Below, in pieces: positions 17,007-26,339 of a stretch of DNA of 48,142 nt. Below the pieces are notes generated by a model that ran no database searches, was not told the origin of the DNA, and was given only the letters and a program-made list of their open reading frames with translations. The number at the start of each line of letters is the position of its first letter. Within the stretch, counting starts at the first letter, position 1. A program made the translations under genes and the position numbers. Source of the stretch: Streptomyces beijiangensis (GTDB lineage Bacteria > Actinomycetota > Actinomycetes > Streptomycetales > Streptomycetaceae); the NCBI RefSeq assembly GCF_017315755.1, contig NZ_JAFLRJ010000013.1:1-48142 (forward strand). Reading direction: 5' to 3'.

Positions 17007-17998
17007 CGTGCGCTCCCCGCTGCCGCGACCCGCGGGTCGATCAGCGGATGCACCAGGTCCACCAGGGCGTTGACCACGACGAACGCGGCCACCACGAGCA
17101 GCACGATCGCCTGCACCACCTGGAAGTCCAGCTGGTTGACCGACTGGACGAGCAGCGATCCGATGCCCGACATCCCGAACGCGGTCTCCACGATGGAGGT
17201 GCTCACCAGCATCCCGGAGATGAGCAGAGCCGACACCGTGACGATCGGTCCGAGCGCGTTGCGCAGGACATGACGGCGGATCACGGTGCGGCGCGGTGTG
17301 CCGCGGCTGAGCGCGACTTCGACGTGTTCGCGACGGAGTTCGTCGAGCATCGACGTACGCGTCACCCGGGTCACCAGTGCCATGAAGGTCACGGACAGGG
17401 CGAGGGCGGGCAGCACGACGTGGTGCAGCCGGTCGAGTACGCCGGTGCCGTTGCCGATGGTGGGGAACCAGCCGAGCTTCACCCCGAACACCGACCGCAG
17501 CAGCAGGGCCGCGACAAAGGCGGGGGCGGCGGCCCCCACCGTCACAAGGAGCATGAGCGCAGAGTCGGTACGGGTGCCGCGCCGCAGCGCGCCCACCATG
17601 CCGGCCGCGACGCCCACCACCGCGATCATCAGCGCCGAGATCCCGACCAGGAGCAGGGTGGCCGGAAGGCGGGAGGCGATGACGGAGCTGACGTCCTGGT
17701 GGAAGATGTACGACCGGCCGAAGTCACCGTGCAGGACGCCGTCGAGCCAGTGCCCGTACCGGACGAAGAAGGGCTGGTCGAAGCCGTACTGCCGCCGGAT
17801 CTGGGCGAGTTCGGCCGGCCCCGCGCTGCGGCCGCGCACCAGGAAGCTCGCCGGGTCGCCGGGCGCCAGGTACAGCGAGGAGAACACCAGGAACGAGGTG
17901 ACCAGGAGGGTCGCGGCCATCCCGGCCAGTCTGCGCAGGCCCCCGAGCGCCCGGTTCGCCGCGCGGCTCAACTCTTCGCCCCGATCTCGGCCGCCCAC
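17003..17998 (-). CDS. peptide/nickel-type ABC permease, DppB-like
   Basis: A 331-residue permease. LYLAPGDPASFLVRG, then YGFDQPFFVRYGHWLDGVLHGDFG is the hallmark DppB N-terminal region. VTRTSMLDELRREHVEVALSRG and RRHVLRNALGPIVT form the EAA coupling loop. The GTG at 17998 gives a 31-nt overlap with the binding-protein gene; a start inside (ATG of MAATLLVTS) is possible but would cut the first cytoplasmic stretch. It is co-transcribed with the rest of the operon. Confidence 0.9.
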   Translation of the reverse strand: MGGRDRGEELSRAANRALGGLRRLAGMAATLLVTSFLVFSSLYLAPGDPASFLVRGRSAGPAELAQIRRQYGFDQPFFVRYGHWLDGVLHGDFGRSYIFHQDVSSVIASRLPATLLLVGISALMIAVVGVAAGMVGALRRGTRTDSALMLLVTVGAAAPAFVAALLLRSVFGVKLGWFPTIGNGTGVLDRLHHVVLPALALSVTFMALVTRVTRTSMLDELRREHVEVALSRGTPRRTVIRRHVLRNALGPIVTVSALLISGMLVSTSIVETAFGMSGIGSLLVQSVNQLDFQVVQAIVLLVVAAFVVVNALVDLVHPLIDPRVAAAGSAR

Positions 17999-19647
17999 GG
18001 GTAGTAGAGGTAGGCGATCGACGGCTGGACGCCGGTGATCCGCTTGCCGAGGAAGACGCTGACAGGCTGGGTGTAGAGGGGCAGCCAGGGCAGTTCCTTC
18101 AGGGCGATCTTCTGGGCCTTCGCATTGGCTTCGGCGTGCGCGGCCGGCTCGTACGTGCCGACGGCCTGCTCGACGGCCTTGTCGTACTCCTTGTCGGACC
18201 AGCCGCCGTAGTTGGTGAACGCGCCGGTTTCCAGGGAGGAGTACATGTCCAGCGGATCGGTGATCGACGTGTACCAGAAGGTGAGGAAGAGATCGATGCC
18301 CTTACGGGCGGCCGGGTCGGTGAAGAGCGTCCCGTACTTCTCCGCGGAGAGGGTCTCGATCTTCGGCTTGAGCCCGATGGCCGTGGCCGCCTGGGCGACG
18401 GCCTGCGTGATGATCGTCGTCTGGGAATCCAGCGGGCTGGTCGCGATGACGACCTGCCGGCCCTGCACTCCGGACTGCGCGGCGATCTTCTTCGCCTGGG
18501 CGGGATCGTACGGGTAGCGCGTCATCTCCTTGGTCAGGGCCTTGCGGGTCGCGGCGGGCGCCTCGCTCCACATGTTGTCGGTGACCAGCGAGTCGGCGAC
18601 CTCGCCGATCCCGCCGGCGCCGGCCTTGACGATGCCCTTGCGGTCGATGGCCATGAGCAGGGCAGCCCGCACCCGCGCCTCTTTGAGCGGGCCCTTGAGG
18701 TTGCTGACCACCTCGTCGGCGACCGTGGTGTTGCGGCCGAAGTAGAGCTTTCCGGCCTGGGAGGAGCGGAGTTGGCCGTACGCGCTGGCCGGGACCATCC
18801 AGCCGCCGTCCACCTCACCGCTCTGGAAGGCGTTGACGCGGGTCGTCGCGTCGCTCAGGAACACGAACTTGATCTGGCCTGACCTGGCCTTGAGCTTCGG
18901 GTTCCAGTAGCCGTCGTACTTCTTGAGCACGAGGGACTGGCCCGGCGTCCAGGAGGCGAAGGAGAAGGGCCCGGTGCAGTTCACACCGCCCTTGGGGCTG
19001 CCGTAGTTCTTGCCCGCCTTGGCCAGGGTGGCGGCGGATTCGACGGTGCCGGGGCTTGCGGCCATCGACTTGTTGAAGGTCGAGTCGGGCTTCTTCAGCT
19101 TGACGGTGACTTCGAGCGGGCCGGTCGTGTCGATCGACTTCACATTACGGAAGGAGTTGACCCAGGCGCTGCCCACGGCGGGGTCGGGGTGGCGGCGGAG
19201 CGAGGCCACGACGTCGTTCGCGGTGAGGACCGTCCCGTCGTGGAAGTGCACGCCGGGGCGGATCTTGTAGACCCAGGTGGTGGGGGTCGGATTGGCGTAC
19301 GAGGTCGCCAGGTTCGGCGATGTGGTCAGGTCCGGGTTCCAGCGCAGGAGACTCTCACAGACGTTGGAGAGGATCTGGTTGGGCGGGAAGTCGAAGGCGT
19401 AGGCGTAGTCGATCGAGGTCGGTTCGGCGTAGATCGACCAGGTGAAGGAGTCGATGGCGCCGGCCGCCGCCGGGGTCTTGTCGGTGAGGCGGTACGCGGC
19501 GGCCGCACCGGAGCCCTTGGCCGGGTGCGCCGTGCCGCTGCACGCGGCGGTGACGAGCAGGGCGGACGCCGCGAGGACGGCCCCCGCGAAGCGGCGGAGG
19601 GGTCTGACTGCTGTGCGGGATCCTGCTGTTGCTGGTGTTGAGGGCAT
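17968..19647 (-). CDS. extracellular solute-binding lipoprotein, family 5
   Basis: A 559-residue lipoprotein of the SBP_bac_5 (peptide/nickel) family. The signal peptide carries a lipobox LVTAAC with C36 as the lipidated cysteine. Body motifs include PTSIDYAYAFDFPPNQILSN, WVYKIRPGVHFHDGTVLTANDV and VRAALLMAIDRKGIV. It would capture a peptide or another bulky amphipathic solute and hand it to the DppBC-like permeases. The preceding amidohydrolase suggests a solute with an amide or cyclic amide bond, but that is inference. The ATG at 19647 lies 49 nt after the amidohydrolase stop. Confidence 0.92.
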   Translation of the reverse strand: MPSTPATAGSRTAVRPLRRFAGAVLAASALLVTAACSGTAHPAKGSGAAAAYRLTDKTPAAAGAIDSFTWSIYAEPTSIDYAYAFDFPPNQILSNVCESLLRWNPDLTTSPNLATSYANPTPTTWVYKIRPGVHFHDGTVLTANDVVASLRRHPDPAVGSAWVNSFRNVKSIDTTGPLEVTVKLKKPDSTFNKSMAASPGTVESAATLAKAGKNYGSPKGGVNCTGPFSFASWTPGQSLVLKKYDGYWNPKLKARSGQIKFVFLSDATTRVNAFQSGEVDGGWMVPASAYGQLRSSQAGKLYFGRNTTVADEVVSNLKGPLKEARVRAALLMAIDRKGIVKAGAGGIGEVADSLVTDNMWSEAPAATRKALTKEMTRYPYDPAQAKKIAAQSGVQGRQVVIATSPLDSQTTIITQAVAQAATAIGLKPKIETLSAEKYGTLFTDPAARKGIDLFLTFWYTSITDPLDMYSSLETGAFTNYGGWSDKEYDKAVEQAVGTYEPAAHAEANAKAQKIALKELPWLPLYTQPVSVFLGKRITGVQPSIAYLYYPWAAEIGAKS

Positions 19648-19696
19648 CGTCTACCTCTGTCCGGGGCGGCGGGGTGGAGTACACGGTCGGGCGGGA

Positions 19697-21367
19697 TCAG
19701 TCCGTGGCGGCGAAGACGAGCTGTCCCTCGACATAGGTGCGGCTGACGCGCGTCTCGGCGATCTCCCGGGCGGGGTGCGCGAAGGGGTCGCGGTCGAGGA
19801 CGGCGAGGTCCGCGTACTTGCCGGTCTCGACGGTGCCGGTCACGTCGTCGAGATGGTTGGCCCAGGCGCTGCCCACGGTGTAGGCGGTCAGCGCCTGGGC
19901 CAGGGTCAGGGCCTGTTCCGGGAAGAACGGCGGGTACTCCCGGCCGGGGCTCTCCTCCCGGGGTACGGCCCGGTTGACCGCGACATGGATGCCCCACAGC
20001 GGGTTGGGGCTGCTGACCGACCAGTCGCTGCCGGCGACCAGCCGGGTGCCGGCGCGTGCCAGATCCCCGAACGGGTACTGCAGGGCGGCGCGGTCGGCCC
20101 CCAGGAACGGAATCGTGAGCTCGTCCATCTGCGGTTCGTGCGCGGCCCACAGGGCCTGGATGTTCGCGGCGACTTCGAGCTCCGCGAAGCGTTTGATGTC
20201 GTCGGGGTGGACGATCTGGAGGTGGGCCATGTGGTGGCGGTTGTCGCCCGCCCCGTTGGCCGCCCGGGCCGCGGCGAGCGCGTCGAGCGCCTCGCGTACG
20301 GCGCGGTCCCCGAGAGCGTGGAAGTGCACCTGGAAGCCCGAGCGGTCGAGTGCGCACACCGCTTCGGCGAGCAGGGCGGGTTCGATGAAGCTCAGCCCCG
20401 AGTTGCCGGTCGGGCAGCCGCAGTTGTCGAGGTACGGCTCCAGCATTCCGGCGGTGAAGTTCTCCGCGATGCCGTCCTGCATGATCTTCACGGAGGTGGC
20501 GTTGAAGCGGCCCACCTGCCCGGTGCGGCGACGCTCCTCCAGCTCCGGGAGCTGTTCGAGGCCGCGTTCGCGGTCCCACCACAGGGCGCCGACGACCCGG
20601 GCGCGCAGCGAGCCCTCGCGGGCCGCGCGCAGATAGACGCCGAAGTTGTCGGGGTTGCCGGGGAAGGCGCCGATCATGGCGTCCTGCCAGCCGGTCACCC
20701 CGAGGGAGAACAGGTGCTCCTGCGCGGCGAGCAGCCCTGCGTGCGCTTCGTCGGGCGTCGCGAGGGGCATGTGCCGGGCGACCAGATCCACGGCGCCCTC
20801 TTGGAGGGTGCCGGCGGGGGTGCCGTCGGGCTCCCGCTCGATCCGCCCGTCCACCGGGTCGGGGGTGTGGCGGTCGACGCCGGCCAGCTCCAGGGCGCGG
20901 GTGTTGACCCAGGCGCCGTGGCCGTCGCGGTTGGTGAGCAGGACGGGCCGGTCGGGCACCACCGCGTCGAGCATGGCGCGGGTCGGCGTACCCCCGGGGA
21001 AGCTGTCCATCGACCAGCCGCCGCCGCGGATCCAGACCGCGTCCGGGTGATCCTTCGCGTACCGGCCTACCACCGCCAGACAGCCGTCGGCGGCGGACTG
21101 CCCGCTCAGGTCGCAGCCGAGCATCTGGACCCCGGCCACCGCGGGGTGGACATGGGCGTCCTGGAACCCGGGCACCAGCAGCCCGCCCGCGAGATCCACG
21201 ACGTCCGTACGGGAGCCGGCGAGCGACCGCACCGTGGCCGCGTCGGAGACGGCGAGGATCCGCCCGTCCCGGACGGCGACGGCCGCGTCCACCGGCGTGG
21301 GCCCGGTCCCTGTGAAGACCCGCCCTCCCACGAAAACGGTGTCGGCCTGCTGGCTGGTGTTCGCCAT
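19697..21367 (-). CDS. YtcJ-like metal-dependent amidohydrolase
   Basis: A 556-residue Amidohydro_3 family protein. The start DTVFVGGRVFTGTGPTPVDA and then DLAGGLLVPGFQDAHVH give the metal-binding HxH; VHFHALGDRAVR and GSDWSVSSPNPLWGI are later family motifs. No signal peptide is seen, so it acts in the cytoplasm on an imported substrate. The exact amide, N-acyl or cyclic substrate is not predictable. GGAGGA precedes the ATG at 21367; the longer open frame runs into the divergent TetR gene and is a shadow. It is the first gene of the operon, directly downstream of the palindromic operator. Confidence 0.9.
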   Translation of the reverse strand: MANTSQQADTVFVGGRVFTGTGPTPVDAAVAVRDGRILAVSDAATVRSLAGSRTDVVDLAGGLLVPGFQDAHVHPAVAGVQMLGCDLSGQSAADGCLAVVGRYAKDHPDAVWIRGGGWSMDSFPGGTPTRAMLDAVVPDRPVLLTNRDGHGAWVNTRALELAGVDRHTPDPVDGRIEREPDGTPAGTLQEGAVDLVARHMPLATPDEAHAGLLAAQEHLFSLGVTGWQDAMIGAFPGNPDNFGVYLRAAREGSLRARVVGALWWDRERGLEQLPELEERRRTGQVGRFNATSVKIMQDGIAENFTAGMLEPYLDNCGCPTGNSGLSFIEPALLAEAVCALDRSGFQVHFHALGDRAVREALDALAAARAANGAGDNRHHMAHLQIVHPDDIKRFAELEVAANIQALWAAHEPQMDELTIPFLGADRAALQYPFGDLARAGTRLVAGSDWSVSSPNPLWGIHVAVNRAVPREESPGREYPPFFPEQALTLAQALTAYTVGSAWANHLDDVTGTVETGKYADLAVLDRDPFAHPAREIAETRVSRTYVEGQLVFAATD

Positions 21368-21429
21368 CGACGCATCCTCCGGCTCGGCGGGGCGGGCCCG
21401 CTGGCTTGTGTTGAGGAGGAGTGAACGAC

Positions 21430-21460
21430 AGCGCAACACTGTTGTCAACGGTGTTGCGCT
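21430..21460. promoter_or_regulatory. palindromic TetR-type operator over the operon promoter
   Basis: Perfect 10-bp arms AGCGCAACAC (21430-21439) and GTGTTGCGCT (21451-21460) are separated by 11 nt. The spacer holds TTGACA on the minus strand (21443-21448), a consensus -35 for the amidohydrolase-transporter operon. Its place between the divergent TetR gene and the operon makes it the likely binding site of that regulator, acting on both directions. Confidence 0.85.
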
Positions 21461-21493
21461 GCGACGGTATTCGATCGATACACTGGCCGCACC

Positions 21494-22189
21494 ATGCCGA
21501 CGACACCCTCCACCACTGCCCGGAGCAAGCGCGCGGGCAGCCAGCTGACGCCCGACGCGATCATCGAGGCGAGCCTGCGCATCGCGGCTCGCGGAAGCCA
21601 GGACGCGTTCACCGTGCGACGCCTCGGCGAAGAGCTCGGCGCCGATCCGACCGCGATCTACCGGCACTTCCGCGACAAGGACGAGCTGCTGCTCTCCGTG
21701 GCGGACCGCACGCTCGGCGAGGTCCTCGACAGCATCCCCGAGGGGCTCGACTGGAAGGACCGCATCCGTGCGCTCGCCGCGGGATCGCTCGAAGTCGCCC
21801 TGAAATACCCGGTGGTGGGCTCGGCCATGGCCAGCCGGACCACCCGGCGCCCCCATGAGTTCCGGGTCGTGGAGCTCATCCTCGGCGCCGTCATGGAGGC
21901 CGGACTCACGGGGCGCGACGCGGCCGTCCACTACCGGATGGTCGGCGACTCACTCCTGGCCTTCGTCGGCCAGCAGGCGGCCTACCTCCTGTTCACCCCG
22001 GACGTCCGCGCGGCCGACGAGTCCTCCTGGAGCCGCGAGTACCGTCTGGTCGACCCGGAGCAGTTCCCGAACATCACCCGCCTGAGCGCCGAACTCCCCG
22101 AGGTGACGGACGAGCAGATCTTCCACATCAGGGTCGAGGCGCTGATCTCCGCGATCGAGACCCGCGCCAGGACCCTGCGCGAAACCTAG
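21494..22189 (+). CDS. TetR-family repressor of the divergent amidohydrolase/Dpp operon
   Basis: 231 residues. The N-terminal helix-turn-helix spans about residues 15-65 (SQLTPDAIIEASLRIAARG, FTVRRLGEELGADPTAIYRHF). The C-terminal ligand domain is longer than average and has no recognisable family signature. The gene is divergent from the operon across 126 bp that hold the palindromic operator. No Shine-Dalgarno sequence precedes the ATG; with -10-like GATACA near 21476-21481, the mRNA may be almost leaderless. It probably represses the operon until an imported substrate or product binds. Confidence 0.9.
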   Translation: MPTTPSTTARSKRAGSQLTPDAIIEASLRIAARGSQDAFTVRRLGEELGADPTAIYRHFRDKDELLLSVADRTLGEVLDSIPEGLDWKDRIRALAAGSLEVALKYPVVGSAMASRTTRRPHEFRVVELILGAVMEAGLTGRDAAVHYRMVGDSLLAFVGQQAAYLLFTPDVRAADESSWSREYRLVDPEQFPNITRLSAELPEVTDEQIFHIRVEALISAIETRARTLRET

Positions 22190-22212
22190 AGACCTGGAGA
22201 CCTGGAGACCTG
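22189..22212. repeat. three tandem copies of GAGACCTG
   Basis: An 8-bp unit repeated three times directly after the TetR stop codon, before the convergent carotenoid-oxygenase gene. It has no clear role and may be a slippage product. Confidence 0.75.
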
Positions 22213-22223
22213 GAGGGTGTCCG

Positions 22224-23636
22224 CTACACCTCGTCCGGTATCCAGTTCCCGTGGAATCCCACCGGCACCCGCACCGGCAGATGGATGCGCGCCACCGGTT
22301 CGGCCGTGAAGTCGCCGGCGGCGAGGACCACCAGGTCCGTCGCCTGCCGCTCGGGGTCGAAGGCGTACGTCAGCACCCATCCGTCGTCCTCCGCCGCGTC
22401 GGGCGACGCCGGGACGAAGACCCCTTCGCCCACGTCCCCGTCCGGGTGGAAGCGGTGGATCTCGGCTCCGCCCGAGGCCAGGTCGTACTTGATCAGTCCG
22501 ACCCCGACCTGCTGATAGCCGCCCTCCCGCACCGCATGCCGCTGCCCCGCGTATCCGTCTCGCGGCTCCAGCACTCCGTACCCGAACCGGTGCTGTCCCG
22601 TGGCCCGGCGCGGGTCGACGCGCGGGAATTCGATCGGCCGGTCGTCGAGCGTCTCCGTGCGGACGCTGCCCGCAGCCAGGTCGACCGTCCACCGCTCCAG
22701 CCGCGGCGGGTGGTCACCAGGGCCCTGCGCGCCCCCGGGCCCCTTGGAGAAGAGCTTCTCGTACCGCACGAGGTCGACGACGATCCGCTGCCCGCCGTCC
22801 GTCTCGTACGCGTTCATCGGGTGGAAGACGAAGCACGGGTCGATGTCCAGCCACAGCACGTCCTGGGCCTGGCCCTCCCTGGGCAGCACCCCGATCCGCG
22901 CCTGCTTCCGGTCGTCCCAGGCGTACGGGAAGGTCGACCCTGAGGTGGCCGCCTCCATGGAGAAGCCCACCGGCAGGTCGTACAGCAGCACGTACCGCTC
23001 CGTCAGGGAGAAGTCGTGCATCATCGGGCCGCCCTCGACGGGTATGTCGATGCGCCGCTTGATCCGGCCGTCCACCCCTGCCACCAGGTACTGGACGTAC
23101 GGGTACGCCCAGCAGTACGCCACCGCGTGCAGCTCCCCGCTCGCCGGGTCGAGAACCGTGTGCGCGGCGAAGCCGCCCGGCAGGGTGCCCTGGAAGTCGT
23201 ACGGGCCGAGGGTGTTGAGCTCCTCGTCCAGTTCGTAGGGCAGCGTCCCGCCCTCGACCGTGGCGAGATGGCGCCCAGCGAAACGCAGGATGTGCGTGTT
23301 GGCCGCGAAGTCCATGTTCTGGTGGTGCGGTCCGTTGAACGGCTTCTCGCCGAGCTTCTCGGCGACCGCGTCGCTGCGCACCCACCGGTTGCGGTACCAC
23401 TCGGCACGCCCGTCCCGCAGCCGCACCCCGTGCACCATTCCGGCGCCGCTGAACCAGTGGTGCACCGCCGGGTCGTCGACCCCCAGCGGGTTCGGCCCGT
23501 TGCGCAGATAGCGGCCGTTCAGGCTGTCCGGTATACGCCCGGTGACATCCAGCCCGTGCGCCGTGACCTCTTCCCGTACAGGGGCGAAGAGGCCGCTCAG
23601 ATAAGGGTTCGTCCCGTTGTCCTGGCCGTCCGTCAT
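22224..23636 (-). CDS. carotenoid cleavage dioxygenase family enzyme
   Basis: A 470-residue retinal-pigment-epithelium-65/CCD-family oxygenase. It has the expected beta-propeller motifs: GRYLRNGPNPLGVDDPAVHHWFSGAGMVHGV, then AAHTVLDP, GGPMMHDFSLTERYVLLYDLPV, FHPMNAYE and a final VGFHGNWIPDEV. Together these supply the four histidines that bind Fe(II). It would cleave a carotenoid, apocarotenoid or stilbene-type double bond. No carotenoid (crt) genes are adjacent, so the substrate is open. I chose the ATG at 23636, preceded by GGTGGAG; the longer frame to 23702 has no family counterpart at its start. Confidence 0.92.
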   Translation of the reverse strand: MTDGQDNGTNPYLSGLFAPVREEVTAHGLDVTGRIPDSLNGRYLRNGPNPLGVDDPAVHHWFSGAGMVHGVRLRDGRAEWYRNRWVRSDAVAEKLGEKPFNGPHHQNMDFAANTHILRFAGRHLATVEGGTLPYELDEELNTLGPYDFQGTLPGGFAAHTVLDPASGELHAVAYCWAYPYVQYLVAGVDGRIKRRIDIPVEGGPMMHDFSLTERYVLLYDLPVGFSMEAATSGSTFPYAWDDRKQARIGVLPREGQAQDVLWLDIDPCFVFHPMNAYETDGGQRIVVDLVRYEKLFSKGPGGAQGPGDHPPRLERWTVDLAAGSVRTETLDDRPIEFPRVDPRRATGQHRFGYGVLEPRDGYAGQRHAVREGGYQQVGVGLIKYDLASGGAEIHRFHPDGDVGEGVFVPASPDAAEDDGWVLTYAFDPERQATDLVVLAAGDFTAEPVARIHLPVRVPVGFHGNWIPDEV

Positions 23637-23726
23637 GACTCCACCATCCACCCATCCAGGGGACTGTGCAGGCGCGTCCTGCCCGACGGGCCGGACGCCC
23701 ATTACGTGGTCTTACATGGTCGTGCG

Positions 23727-26339
23727 ATGAGCCCTTTGCGCCCATTTCATAAACGCACCCGCACCCGCATGTCGCTGATCACCGCACCCCTGCTCACCGG
23801 CACACTGATCGCCGCTGTCGTACCCCCCTCGTCCGCACCCGTCTCCACCGCGGCCGCAGCCGCACAGACCGTCCCCGTCCCCGCCTGCGGAAAGGACGCG
23901 GCCGGCTGGTCGCTGACCTCCACCCGGCCCGATCCGACCGTCGGTCAGCATCCCTATATCGCAAACGGATACCTGGGCCACCGGGTTCCCGCGCTCGGCA
24001 CCGGATACCAGGGATCCGACGAACCGAGCGGCTGGCCGCTCTACACGCCCCGTTACGACGGAGCCTTCGCCGCCGGCCTCTACGCCCACAACTCCCGCAC
24101 CGACGCCGACCGCCAGGCCGTCGCCGCCCTCCCCACCTGGACCGGACTCGAAGCGGGCCTCGGCCCCGGCACCCTCTCCCACTACCGCCAGACCCTCTTC
24201 ATGGCCTGCGGGGTGATCCGCACCTCCTACACCTGGACGGGAAAGGACGGCCGCGCGACCGACCTCTCCTACGAGGTACTGGCCGACCGCAGCGACGTAC
24301 ATACCGGCGCGGTACGCCTGCGCCTCACCCCGCGCTGGGACGGCGACGCGACGGTCACCGACCGCATCGACGGCCGCGGCGCGCGCCGCGTCACCGCGGC
24401 CGGAGTGTCCGCATCGGGCCGTACGACCACGGTCTCCTTCCGCGCCGACGGCACCCGCACCCCGGGCACAGTCGCCTCAACCCTCGTCACCGGCACGGGT
24501 GTTCACGCCACCACGGATCAGCGCTCCGCCTCCGGCCTGAGCGCGGCACACGCCCTCACCTTCCCGGTCCGCAGCGGCACCACGTACGAGATCGCCAAGC
24601 ACATCGGCATCGACTCCACCCCCGAACGTGCCTCCGGAGCCTCCCGGCGCGCGGCCGCCCGCGGCTGGCAGACGGTCCACGGCGCGAACGCGGCGGCCTG
24701 GGCAAAACTGTGGGCGTCCGGCATCACCGTCCCCGGGCAGCCCGATCTCCAGGCGTGGGTGCGCTCGGCGCAGTACGGACTCTTCACCAACTCCCGTGCA
24801 GGATCAGCGGATTCGCTCGCACCCACCGGTCTGACCAGCGACAACTACGCGGGCGAGATCTTCTGGGACGCCGAGACCTGGATGTTCCCCGGCCTCCTCG
24901 CCACCAGCCCCGAGCTCGCCAAGTCGGTGGTCGACTACCGCTACCGCACCCGCGCGGCAGCAGCGGTCAACGCCGAAAAGCTGGGCTTCAAGGGCCTGTT
25001 CTTCCCCTGGACCAGCGGCAGCAAGGGCGACAACTGGGCCGAGTGCCACAGCTGGAACCCGCCGCACTGCATCATGCAGACCCACCTCCAGGGCGACATC
25101 TCCCTCGCCGTCTGGCAGTACTACCTGGCGACCGGCGACGGGAAGTGGCTCAAGGAGCGCGGCTGGCCGCTGCTGAAGGGCATCGCCGACTACTGGACGT
25201 CGCGCGTCACCGCGAACGACGACCGCTCGTACTCCATCAAGCTCGTCGCGGGCCCCGACGAGTACAGCAACGGCGTCACCGACGGCGTCTACACCAACGC
25301 GGTCGCGGCCACCGCCCTGCGCAACGCGGCCCACGCGGCCACCCTCCTGGACACCGAAGCCCCGGCCCGGTGGACGGAGATCGCGGACCGGCTGCGTATC
25401 CCGTACGACACGAAGGCGGGCGTCTTCGAGCAGTACGCCGGGTACAAGGGCTCGCTCATCAAGCAGGCCGACACCGTCCTCCTCCTCTACCCCCTCGACT
25501 GGAAGATGACCAAGGCTCAGGCATCGCGCACGCTCGCCTACTACGCGCAGCGCACCGACCCGGCGGGCCCGGCCATGACGGACTCGGTGCACGCGGTCGC
25601 GTCGGCGTCGATCGGCAGCCCCGGCTGCGCCACGTACACCTACCTCCAGCGCGCCATCCGCCCTTATGTACGGGGGGACTTCGACCTCTTCTCGGAGGCG
25701 AAGGGCGACAAGGCGGGCGCCGACGACGCCCTCGCGGGGCATCCGGCGATGGACTTCCTGACCGGCAAGGGCGGGTTCCTGCAGACCTTCACGCACGGCC
25801 TGACGGGGATGCGCCTCCAGGAGGACGGCGTACGCCTCGACCCGATGCTGCCTCCCCAACTGCCCCGGGGCGTCACACTCCACGGACTGCGCTGGCAGGG
25901 CCGTACGTACTCCGTCGCCATCGGCCCGAAGACGACCCGGGTCACCCTCACCCAGGGCGCGCCCTTCACACTCCACACCCCGCAGGGCGACCGCAGGCTC
26001 ACCACGACCATTGAACTTCCCACCAGGCGCCCGGACTTGACCGCGACCGGAAACACCGCCCGCTGCCGCCCCGCGACGGCCACCTCCGAACAGCCCGGCC
26101 TCTACGCCGCCGCGGCGGTGGACGGCGACCCCGCCACCACCTGGTCGCCGGAGTCCACGGCGAAGACGGCCACGCTCACGGTGGATCTGGGCCCGGGCGC
26201 CCGCGACAAGGCGAAGATCACCCCGGACTGGGAGACCCGCCCCACCTCCTTCACCGCCACGCAGAACGGCCGGTACGTCCACCTCACGGTGCACGGACCG
26301 GCCGTTCTCAGGGAGTTGGAGGTCAGCCGAGGAGCTTGA
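23727..26339 (+). CDS. secreted GH65 enzyme (acid-trehalase/glycosyl-phosphorylase family) with C-terminal F5/8-type domain
   Basis: 870 residues. The basic start MSPLRPFHKRTRTRMSLITA and the hydrophobic and alanine-rich stretch that follows form a signal peptide ending near residue 45. The GH65 N-terminal domain is at about 65-300 (YIANGYLGHRVP). The catalytic (alpha/alpha)6 barrel spans about 340-720, with AGEIFWDAETWMFP and GPDEYSNGVTDGVYTN; E512 is the general acid. A C-terminal segment (about 785-865, SEQPGLYAAAAVDGDPATTW) resembles a discoidin/F5/8-type carbohydrate-binding domain. GH65 includes trehalose and maltose phosphorylases and secreted acid trehalases. Export and the fused domain favour a hydrolase acting on external trehalose or another alpha-glucoside. 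No Shine-Dalgarno sequence is seen before the ATG. Confidence 0.88.
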   Translation: MSPLRPFHKRTRTRMSLITAPLLTGTLIAAVVPPSSAPVSTAAAAAQTVPVPACGKDAAGWSLTSTRPDPTVGQHPYIANGYLGHRVPALGTGYQGSDEPSGWPLYTPRYDGAFAAGLYAHNSRTDADRQAVAALPTWTGLEAGLGPGTLSHYRQTLFMACGVIRTSYTWTGKDGRATDLSYEVLADRSDVHTGAVRLRLTPRWDGDATVTDRIDGRGARRVTAAGVSASGRTTTVSFRADGTRTPGTVASTLVTGTGVHATTDQRSASGLSAAHALTFPVRSGTTYEIAKHIGIDSTPERASGASRRAAARGWQTVHGANAAAWAKLWASGITVPGQPDLQAWVRSAQYGLFTNSRAGSADSLAPTGLTSDNYAGEIFWDAETWMFPGLLATSPELAKSVVDYRYRTRAAAAVNAEKLGFKGLFFPWTSGSKGDNWAECHSWNPPHCIMQTHLQGDISLAVWQYYLATGDGKWLKERGWPLLKGIADYWTSRVTANDDRSYSIKLVAGPDEYSNGVTDGVYTNAVAATALRNAAHAATLLDTEAPARWTEIADRLRIPYDTKAGVFEQYAGYKGSLIKQADTVLLLYPLDWKMTKAQASRTLAYYAQRTDPAGPAMTDSVHAVASASIGSPGCATYTYLQRAIRPYVRGDFDLFSEAKGDKAGADDALAGHPAMDFLTGKGGFLQTFTHGLTGMRLQEDGVRLDPMLPPQLPRGVTLHGLRWQGRTYSVAIGPKTTRVTLTQGAPFTLHTPQGDRRLTTTIELPTRRPDLTATGNTARCRPATATSEQPGLYAAAAVDGDPATTWSPESTAKTATLTVDLGPGARDKAKITPDWETRPTSFTATQNGRYVHLTVHGPAVLRELEVSRGA

